Part shown: in pieces, positions 32,919-39,413 of the stretch
Layout of the letters: the number at the start of each line of letters is the position of its first letter
Numbering within the stretch: position 1 is the stretch's first letter
Source of the DNA: Bryobacterales bacterium
Lineage (GTDB): Bacteria; Acidobacteriota; Terriglobia; Bryobacterales; Bryobacteraceae
Assembly (NCBI GenBank): GCA_003164035.1
Contig: PLRS01000122.1
Span: 1-50,324, forward strand
Length of the DNA: 50,324 bases
Reading direction: 5' to 3'
Notes under the pieces: generated by a model
Seen by the model: the letters and a program-made list of their open reading frames with translations, nothing else
Databases searched by the model: none
What the model was told of the DNA's origin: nothing
Position numbers and translations under genes: made by a program

Positions 32919-32970
32919 GTGTCCCCCCGGTAGTAGTTTAGCCGGTATCTCGAGCTGTCCACCTCAGTGA

Positions 32971-33831
32971 TCAGCTCGATGCGGACCGGGCGCTCACCAA
33001 AGCGCGAATGAAAGCCGGCGTGGAACCGCAGCAGCAGCCCAGAAACGACGCGCCGGCGTCGCGCAGGGCGGCGTAATGGGAAGCGAAAAACTCCGCCGAC
33101 GTGCCGTAGGTGATGGCGCTTCCGTTCATCTGCGGCAGGCCGGCGTTGGGCTTGATCCAGATGGGGAGCCCGCTAGCCGCGCGCAGGCGCCGGCAGACGG
33201 GAGCGGCATACTCCACCCCGACGCCGCAGTTGGCGCCCACCGCGTCGGCTCCCGCCTTCAGCATGGCCGTGGCTACGGCCTCGGGCGTCGCGCCCATCAT
33301 GGTGCGGTCCCGATTCTTGCCCGAATCGAAGGCGAAGGAGACGATCACCGGCAAGCCCGTGCTCTTGGCGGCGGCCACGGCCAGGCGCGCCTCTTCGATA
33401 TCGCTCATCGTCTCCACCAGCAGGGCGTCGGCTCCGGCCGCCGCCAGTGCCGCGGCCTGGGCGGCAAAGGCGTCGGCGACCCGCTCCTCGTCGATCTCGC
33501 CGGCCATCAGCATTTTGCCGGTCGGCCCGATGGAGGCAAATACGAGCGCGCCCGCGCCTGCCGCACGCTTCGAAATGGCCACCCCGGCGCGATTGATCGC
33601 CTCCAGGTCGCCTTCCATGGCGACCGCGTTGGCACGGAAGGTGTTGGTGAGAATGACCTGGCTGCCCGCGTCCACATAGGCGCGCGCCACCGCTTCCACG
33701 CGCTCGGGATGGGTCAGGTTCCAGGTATCCGGCGCCACGCCGGGGTCGAGACCGCGCGCCTGCAACTCGGTTCCCCAGGCCCCGTCGGTGATCAGCAGGC
33801 CGCCGGCCAACCAATCGACGAGGCGGCTCAC
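32971..33831 (-). CDS. Homocysteine S-methyltransferase domain protein
   Basis: 286 residues, equal to the homocysteine module of MetH or to BHMT/MmuM. Start LLITDGAWGTELQARGL; zinc ligands Cys202 (GANCGVG) and a Cys pair within GCCCGS at 266-268; LTNTFRANAVAM and WIKPNAGLP are family motifs. It would bind homocysteine thiolate on zinc and accept a methyl group, most likely from the corrinoid protein encoded just upstream, whose stop codon overlaps this GTG start by 4 bases. It stands alone, without folate, B12 or activation domains. Confidence 0.92.
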   Translation of the reverse strand: MSRLVDWLAGGLLITDGAWGTELQARGLDPGVAPDTWNLTHPERVEAVARAYVDAGSQVILTNTFRANAVAMEGDLEAINRAGVAISKRAAGAGALVFASIGPTGKMLMAGEIDEERVADAFAAQAAALAAAGADALLVETMSDIEEARLAVAAAKSTGLPVIVSFAFDSGKNRDRTMMGATPEAVATAMLKAGADAVGANCGVGVEYAAPVCRRLRAASGLPIWIKPNAGLPQMNGSAITYGTSAEFFASHYAALRDAGASFLGCCCGSTPAFIRALVSARSASS

Positions 33832-34469
33832 GCGGCCACCAGTCTACGCGCCAGTGCCACCGCCGCTCCGGCGCTTTCGCCATAACCGTCGGCCCCGATG
33901 GAGTCGGCGTACTGCTGCGTCACCGGCGCCCCGCCCACCATCACTTTCACCTTCTCGCGCACCCCGGCATTCCGGAGAGCCTCGATGATGGTCTTCATCG
34001 CCGGCATCGTCACCGTCAACAGGGCGGAGAGAGCCACCAGGTTGGCGTTGCTCTTCGTAATGGCTTCGATGAAGCGTTCGGCCGACACGTCGGCGCCCAG
34101 GTCGATCACCTCGAAGCCGCCGCCCTCCAGCATGGCCCCAACCAGGTTCTTGCCGATGTCGTGCAGGTCGCCCTTCACCGTGCCAATCGCCACACGTCCC
34201 ACCGGCTCGGTGCCCGCCGCCGCCAGCAATGGCCGGAGAATGTCCATGGACGCCTTCATGGCGCGCGCCGAGAGCAGCATCTCGGGCACAAAGTACTCTT
34301 CGCACTCGAACAGTCGCCCCACCTCGTCCATGGCCGGCACCAGGCATCCGGTCACGATGGCGAGCGGCTCTACCCCTTCGGCAATGGCAGCCTTGGTTAC
34401 GGCGGCGGCGGTTTTCCAATCGCCGCCGAGCACGGCTTCACGCAGCTTGGCGTTATCCAGATCAGGCAT
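33828..34469 (-). CDS. Corrinoid (B12-binding) methyl-carrier protein
   Basis: 213 residues from ATG 34469. Residues 1-85 form the helical cap domain (VPAMDEVGRLFECEEYFVPEM, LLSARAMKASMDIL). The Rossmann B12 domain follows with DLHDIGKNLV, in which His103 of DxHxxG is the lower cobalt ligand, then LSALLTVTMPAMKTII and VMVGGAPVT. This is the MtaC/MtbC/MetH-module type that carries a methyl group on cobalt between two methyltransferases. Its start overlaps the UroD-type gene 2 by 8 bp and its end overlaps the homocysteine methyltransferase by 4 bp, so all three should be made in step. Confidence 0.95.
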   Translation of the reverse strand: MPDLDNAKLREAVLGGDWKTAAAVTKAAIAEGVEPLAIVTGCLVPAMDEVGRLFECEEYFVPEMLLSARAMKASMDILRPLLAAAGTEPVGRVAIGTVKGDLHDIGKNLVGAMLEGGGFEVIDLGADVSAERFIEAITKSNANLVALSALLTVTMPAMKTIIEALRNAGVREKVKVMVGGAPVTQQYADSIGADGYGESAGAAVALARRLVAA

Positions 34470-35739
34470 GTGAAACTCCGTTGAATTGATGGACGGCATC
34501 CAGCATGGCGACGATATTCTCCACCGGGGTGCCGGCCTGCAGATTATGAATCGAGTTGAACACGAACCCGCCGCCGGGCGCGAAAATCTCGCAGCGGCGC
34601 AGGACTTCCTCCCGCACCTGGTGCGGCGTGCCGAAGGGCAAGGTCTTTTGCGTATCCACGCCCCCGCCCCAGAACACCAGGCGCGAGCCGTACTTCTGCT
34701 TCAACCCGGCAGGTTCCATGCCCGTGGCCGAGCACTGCACCGGGTTGATAATATCGAAACCGGCCTCGATGAAGCTCTCGAAGAAGCGCTCCACGCTGCC
34801 GCAGGAGTGTTTGAAACACTTCCAGCCCGTGTTGGCGTGTACCCAGTCGTTGATGAGCTTGTAGTAGGGGAACCACAGCTCGCGAAAGGTGGCGACCGAA
34901 CAGAAGGCCGAAGTCTGGGTGCCGAAATCGGTGCCGCAGACGTACATCGAGTCCACCACGTCGCCGATGCGGGCGTGAATGCGCGCCAGGTTCCCGATGG
35001 CGATTTCGCACTGCCGCTCGAAGACTTTGTGGATGTAGCCGCGGCGCGTGCGCGTGGAAATGTACCACTCGGCGACGTCGCGTATCCCTTTGGGGTTCTT
35101 CAGACCCGGCCCGGGTACCAGGGCGATGTCGCCCAAGCCTGTGCCGCCGAACCCCGCCGCCACCCCGTACCCGCTGGCGGCCGCCGCGCGCGCGGAGCGT
35201 TCCAGGTGGTCCAGGTCTTCCTCGGAAACGGCGCCGTACTCTTCCAGGTTGTCCTGGGGGTCGAGCTTCGCTTCGTCGATTTCCGGCTGCCGGACGATGG
35301 TGTCGAAGAACGCGCTGCCCATCGGCATGGACCCGCTCGGCGCCACTGTTTCATCGCCCTCGGGATAAATAAGGATGTCGCCATTGGGCTCGGTTCGGGT
35401 GCGGAAATCGACCGGCACCAGCACCTCCAGCCCGCGGAAATTCCACTCTTTCCAGGCCGTGGTGGGAAGGCCGAACTTGACCTTGCGGGGAAACAGCCCG
35501 ATAACGTCGAGCCCCATCGCCGCGCGCAGGTCGTCCTCCACCAGGCCCAGCATCTGGCCGGGTTCGTGTACCTTTACCGGTCCCGGCGTCAGCCCATAGT
35601 AATGGCGCAAACCTGCCACGCAACTGACGTGCATGCCGGTTACGGTGGTACCTCCGAAATCCACCGGAATCCGGTCCGGCTCGCGGTGTTGCAGGGCGGC
35701 GCGCAACCTGTCTCGCGATGAGACGCTAGTTTGGCTCAA
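34462..35739 (-). CDS. UroD-fold methyltransferase 2 (MtaA/MtbA-like)
   Basis: 425 residues from a TTG at 35739. Same family as the gene at 30633-31895, with the C-terminal 170 residues nearly identical (for example GTDFGTQTSAFCSV and GGGVDTQKTLPFGTP). Zinc ligands His311 and Cys313 (KHSCGS) and Cys383 are kept. The pair differs most in the region 85-200 facing the substrate pocket, including residues around 86-98 and 130-145, so the two may take different methyl donors. It is the first gene of the overlapping minus-strand set leading to the corrinoid protein and homocysteine methyltransferase, and is the likely partner that loads the corrinoid. Confidence 0.87.
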   Translation of the reverse strand: MSQTSVSSRDRLRAALQHREPDRIPVDFGGTTVTGMHVSCVAGLRHYYGLTPGPVKVHEPGQMLGLVEDDLRAAMGLDVIGLFPRKVKFGLPTTAWKEWNFRGLEVLVPVDFRTRTEPNGDILIYPEGDETVAPSGSMPMGSAFFDTIVRQPEIDEAKLDPQDNLEEYGAVSEEDLDHLERSARAAAASGYGVAAGFGGTGLGDIALVPGPGLKNPKGIRDVAEWYISTRTRRGYIHKVFERQCEIAIGNLARIHARIGDVVDSMYVCGTDFGTQTSAFCSVATFRELWFPYYKLINDWVHANTGWKCFKHSCGSVERFFESFIEAGFDIINPVQCSATGMEPAGLKQKYGSRLVFWGGGVDTQKTLPFGTPHQVREEVLRRCEIFAPGGGFVFNSIHNLQAGTPVENIVAMLDAVHQFNGVSHA

Positions 35740-35786
35740 CAGCCTGATTTATATCACGCTGCACCACCGAGCGTGGAGCAGCTCCT

Positions 35787-36317
35787 TTACCCGCGGTCCA
35801 GTTGTTCCCGCAACTCACTCGGGTAAAGTGATTTCAGCTCCGGATACGCCTCGGCCAGCCGGATCAGGTCCAGTTCGTCCTTCTTGCGTTTGCTCAGCCG
35901 CCGGTGTGGGTCGCCGTACGCCCATAGCTTGCCCTGCGTTACGTCCTCCCGGCAAGCGATCTTCACTCGTATCCCCAGGACATTGGCCTCCACCGATCGG
36001 GACGGGAATGCCTGGTATCGTTCGTCGGTGGTGAACTGAATCCGAAGTTCGCTTCCGGGCGCCAACGCATTCACCGAGTGAGCGTGTACTTCGGTTTTGA
36101 AGCCTTGCGCCTCGAGGTGCGCAATCAACTCGGGCAGGCTCGCCGCGATCGCTACCAGGTCGGCATCCAGCGTGTACACTGGCTCGACGTAACAATTGAC
36201 GGCCAAGCCATCGATCAGACAATAGGGCCCGAATAATTCGAACGCAGCGATCAGCCGTGCGAAGTCCGTCGCCCCTCCTTGGGTTGCCAATTCGTACGCT
36301 TCCACTGCAGTCACCAC
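35787..36317 (-). CDS. AbiEii-like / DUF1814-type nucleotidyltransferase
   Basis: 176 residues from a GTG. The segment YCLIDGLAVNCYVEPVYT followed by LDADLV corresponds to the GGxAV...R.T.D.D motif of minimal nucleotidyltransferases such as AbiEii toxins. Here the first Gly is Asp (IDGLAV) and the Arg before the Thr is Val (EPVYTLDAD), so activity is uncertain. The C-terminus has HRRLSKRKKDELDLIRLAEA, common in this group. These proteins are often toxin partners, but no antitoxin gene touches it; a HicB/HicA pair lies divergently 170 bp away. Confidence 0.75.
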   Translation of the reverse strand: MVTAVEAYELATQGGATDFARLIAAFELFGPYCLIDGLAVNCYVEPVYTLDADLVAIAASLPELIAHLEAQGFKTEVHAHSVNALAPGSELRIQFTTDERYQAFPSRSVEANVLGIRVKIACREDVTQGKLWAYGDPHRRLSKRKKDELDLIRLAEAYPELKSLYPSELREQLDRG

Positions 36318-36484
36318 TCCACTCTATCAGGGCTCGAACACAGCCCCAGCCCGACGATGACCTGGCCGCGTAATGCCCGGCTCGTGGATGCGCAGCGGTC
36401 GGCACCCCACAAGTCCCCATCCGGGAGACAACGTCACCGGCCGGATCGCGGCGTCCCGTCGGGTGTGCGTGCTAAGCTGTGGCT

Positions 36485-36691
36485 ATGAAGCTCACTATTG
36501 AGCTTGATCGTGAGCTCGATGGCCGCTGGATCGCCGGGGTGCCGGAACTAAATGTTCTGCTGTACGGCGACTCAAGGCAGGATGCAATTCAACGGGCGCA
36601 GTCTGCCGCGCGGGAGATTGTCCTGGACCGGATCGCCCACGGCGAGTTGCCTCCCGATTCGGCTGATGCTGTGTTCGACACTGCCGCATGA
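36485..36691 (+). CDS. hicB: HicB-like antitoxin
   Basis: 68 residues from ATG 36485. LTIELDRELDGRWIAGVPEL and LLYGDSRQDAIQRAQSAARE show the HicB partial-RNase-H fold; it is short and ends without a DNA-binding domain. Its last codons overlap the hicA start as ATGA, so antitoxin and toxin are made together in the antitoxin-first order. Confidence 0.85.
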   Translation: MKLTIELDRELDGRWIAGVPELNVLLYGDSRQDAIQRAQSAAREIVLDRIAHGELPPDSADAVFDTAA

Positions 36692-36900
36692 GCTCTTGGC
36701 CCGCGGCGAAGGCGCGCCGTGTATTCGCTGCCTTGCAGCGCATCGGATGGCGCCACGACCGCACGACGGGCTCTCACAAAATCATGAAAAGGGACGGATG
36801 GCCCGACTATCCGTTCTCGTTCCACGACTCCGAGGAACTCGGCCCTGCCATCCTTGCGAAAATCTCAAAGAAGACTGGCTTGCAACCCCAAGACCTGTGA
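36688..36900 (+). CDS. hicA: HicA mRNA interferase toxin
   Basis: 70 residues. VFAALQRIGWRHDRTTGSHK followed by IMKRDG is the HicA double-stranded-RNA-binding-like fold with its catalytic His in GSHKIM, and FSFHDSEELGPAILAKISKK followed by TGL is the usual ending. HicA cleaves mRNA when not bound by HicB. The pair looks intact. Confidence 0.88.
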   Translation: MSSWPAAKARRVFAALQRIGWRHDRTTGSHKIMKRDGWPDYPFSFHDSEELGPAILAKISKKTGLQPQDL

Positions 36901-37015
36901 GGCTTAGGCCACGTTGGCCACAGTCGGGTTCCGAGCTGCCAGCGCGGGCCAAGACTTTCGAAAGCAGCTACAATCGCGGGAGAACGCGGTCAGTCCGAAC
37001 GCGGCAGGAGGTTCG

Positions 37016-38959
37016 ATGACGAAGATTTCGCGGCGCACGTTTGCCGGAACGGTGCTCTCCACGCCGGCCCTGGCGTCAGCGCAGCAACCAGGCCAAGGGG
37101 CGAATCCGGCCAGGTTGGATCTCCCTCCATGGAAGGGTTCTTCGGCCGGTGGCGATGGGTTCGAATTGCCCGGCCCGCCATCGCCGCGGACCCGGTGGAC
37201 GGTGCCCCTGGCGCCGCGGAAGTACTTCGCCGAATGGCTGCCGGCGCTGTTCGAGCGAACCCTGGAGATCGACAACTGGAGCGGCGACAAGCCTCAGTTG
37301 CGATGGATTTTCACCGGGCCATCGGGCGGTTTCACGGTGGAAGCGGGCGGCGGCCAGGCCCGGCTGGCGGTGCGCTACTACGATTCGCCGGGGCTCGCCA
37401 AGGTGCCGCCGGTGCCCCCGCATCCAGGGCGGCATCCGGAGGGCCTGTTTGAAGAATCGAGCGTCGAGTATTCGGGCAAGCTCGAAGCCATCACCGTAAT
37501 CGCCGACCATCGCTTGACGCTACGCGTGCTGTTGAACGGCAAAGAGGCGCTCTCTTCGCGGGCCGCCGTGGACGTGAACCAGCACCAACTGGCCTTCGCT
37601 GGCGATGGCGCCGCGCGCGGCCGGCTGCTGCCGCCGGCAACCGAACAAGCCACGGTAGACGTGGACGACGCCGTGCGCTTTCAGGAGATGCTCGGCTGGG
37701 GCGGCACCACGCCGCCTCCCGCTTTCGCGGAATTGAGCCCGCAAGGCGTCAGGGAGTGGTGGCGGATTCTGGCGGAGTACAACCTGCTGCTGCATCGCGA
37801 GTATCCCACCGGCGCGCTCTTGAACCCGGAAATGACCAACTGGGATCGGCCCCAGGATGCTTCGCCGCACTATTACGGCGACAACTTTCCCAACTGCGAG
37901 ACCAGCGATTTCGAGTACATGCGGCGGGTCCGGCGCCTGGGCGGAAAGGTGATCTTCGAGTTCTGGGAACTGCCGCCGTGGGCCAGGGCGCGCGATGCCG
38001 CGGGCAAGCTGACGGAAGCGCCCGAAATCGGGCCTTACGTGAAGGCCATGGTGCGGTATTGCCAGGTTTCGCGCGACAAGATCGGCCAGGCGCCGGAGGT
38101 CGTCGGGATTCAGAACGAGGTGGCGCAATCGCCGGAAGACTGGCGCAAGATGGCGCTGGCGCTGCGCCGTGGGCTGGACGCCGCCGGATTCGCGGCGGTC
38201 AAGATCCACATGCACAACCCGCCGTTTTCGACCGGGGGCGTCGCGGCGGCCAAAGCCTTCCGGCAGGATCCGGCGGTGTGGAAGACCATCGATTACGCCG
38301 CCTCGAACCTATACGATTATCAGGGCTCTTTTCACGATCCGGACGGCTTCGACGCCCGCCTGGCCGAATTGCGGGAAGCGTGCGGCGATAAGCCCTTCTT
38401 TGCCGTGGAGCTGTGCGTCAACAACGGCGACTTTCAGTCCCGCGCATACCGCATCGCGCTGGCGATGGGGCAACTTTATCACAAAGTCCTGACGCAACTC
38501 GACGCCTGCGGGGTGATGTATTGCTGGACCCTGCTGAACGTGGTGCAGCCGTCTTACGGATGGACCAGGACGCTGCTGGTGCCCGATCCCGAGCATGGGA
38601 TGGAGCCAGGTTCGTCCAGCCACCAGTTGCGCGTCTTCGGGGCCTACACGCGCCGGGTGCGCGCCGGCATGCGGCGGGTGAAGGCGGCAAGCTCGAACGC
38701 GAACCTGCTGGCGACCGCGTTCCAGGGCGCGGCGGGCGAGAGGACCCTGATTCTGCTGAACCGCTCAGTGGCCTCACAGAAGGTGAAAGTGAAGTGGCGG
38801 GGAGCGACTTTCCGCTACCTGGAGACGGCCAGCCCGCGCCAGGAGAACTCAGTAGAGCCGGCGGGTGCGGGCTTGGAGGTGCTGGTGGCTCCCGGCGCCA
38901 TTGTCACCCTGACCAACGTGGAATTAGGCAAAGCGCCCGAGGATTTGGCGCGGGCGTAA
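37016..38959 (+). CDS. Tat-exported GH30-like glycoside hydrolase
   Basis: 647 residues. AGGAGG at 37006-37011 picks ATG 37016 from a longer open frame; this yields a twin-arginine signal (ISRRTFAGTVLSTPALASA). The first 210 residues are a beta domain. From about residue 215 a barrel begins: VRFQEMLGWGGTTPPPAF, FEYMRRVRRLGGKVIFEFWE, VVGIQNEVAQ with Glu368 as likely acid/base, YAASNLYDYQG, and FFAVELCVNNGD with Glu465 as likely nucleophile. A small C-terminal beta domain (RTLILLNRSVASQKVKVKW) ends the protein, as in GH30 and GH39 enzymes. Clan GH-A is fairly certain, the exact family less so. Substrate unknown; perhaps xylan or a glucan. Confidence 0.8.
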   Translation: MTKISRRTFAGTVLSTPALASAQQPGQGANPARLDLPPWKGSSAGGDGFELPGPPSPRTRWTVPLAPRKYFAEWLPALFERTLEIDNWSGDKPQLRWIFTGPSGGFTVEAGGGQARLAVRYYDSPGLAKVPPVPPHPGRHPEGLFEESSVEYSGKLEAITVIADHRLTLRVLLNGKEALSSRAAVDVNQHQLAFAGDGAARGRLLPPATEQATVDVDDAVRFQEMLGWGGTTPPPAFAELSPQGVREWWRILAEYNLLLHREYPTGALLNPEMTNWDRPQDASPHYYGDNFPNCETSDFEYMRRVRRLGGKVIFEFWELPPWARARDAAGKLTEAPEIGPYVKAMVRYCQVSRDKIGQAPEVVGIQNEVAQSPEDWRKMALALRRGLDAAGFAAVKIHMHNPPFSTGGVAAAKAFRQDPAVWKTIDYAASNLYDYQGSFHDPDGFDARLAELREACGDKPFFAVELCVNNGDFQSRAYRIALAMGQLYHKVLTQLDACGVMYCWTLLNVVQPSYGWTRTLLVPDPEHGMEPGSSSHQLRVFGAYTRRVRAGMRRVKAASSNANLLATAFQGAAGERTLILLNRSVASQKVKVKWRGATFRYLETASPRQENSVEPAGAGLEVLVAPGAIVTLTNVELGKAPEDLARA

Positions 38960-39000
38960 CGTCCGAAAGGGAACAGGCTCCGCAGGCTCCGCTGGTCCTG

Positions 39001-39029
39001 TTGCTTTCCCAAATGGAATCTGTCATACT
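39001..39029 (+). promoter_or_regulatory. Candidate promoter of the PadR-permease pair
   Basis: TTGCTT at 39001-39006 and CATACT at 39024-39029 are separated by 17 bp and lie 25 bp upstream of the PadR start. The match to consensus is 3-4 of 6 in each box, so this is only a fair candidate. Confidence 0.3.
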
Positions 39030-39053
39030 TCATGTTGGAAACCCAATAGAGGC

Positions 39054-39401
39054 ATGAAGGATAAGGCAGACGTTTTACAGGGCACGCTCGCGCTGATGGT
39101 GCTCAAGACTCTGGATGTACTGGGGCCTTTGCATGGCTACGGGATTGCCCGGCGGATCGAGCAGATCAGCGGCGATCTTCTCGCGGTCAACCAGGGCACC
39201 CTGTATCCGGTGCTGCTGAAGCTGGAGCAGGAGGGTTCTATCGCCTCCGAATGGGGCACCTCCGAGAACAACCGCAAGGCACGCTTTTACCGGCTGACAC
39301 GCGGCGGGCGCAAACAGTTGCAAGCCGAGACCCAAGGCTGGCAACAGACCGCGGCCATCATCGGACGGTTCTTCGCCGTAAAGGCCGAAGATTTGAAGTA
39401 A
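39054..39401 (+). CDS. PadR-family transcriptional regulator
   Basis: 115 residues. LQGTLALMVLKTLDVLGPLH followed by GYGIARRI, NQGTLYPVLLKLEQEGSI, and RKARFYRLTRGGRKQLQAE make up the winged-helix DNA-binding domain; a C-terminal helix serves dimerisation. In acidobacteria such small PadR genes nearly always precede an ADOP-type permease, as here (12 bp), and probably repress the pair. Confidence 0.95.
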   Translation: MKDKADVLQGTLALMVLKTLDVLGPLHGYGIARRIEQISGDLLAVNQGTLYPVLLKLEQEGSIASEWGTSENNRKARFYRLTRGGRKQLQAETQGWQQTAAIIGRFFAVKAEDLK

Positions 39402-39413
39402 GAGAGCTCTGAA

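Noticed and set aside
30540-32933. 797-codon open frame on the plus strand
   Set aside because: Antisense to the UroD-type gene 1 and the PhyH gene, running through the dispersed repeat; no start signal and no family motif.
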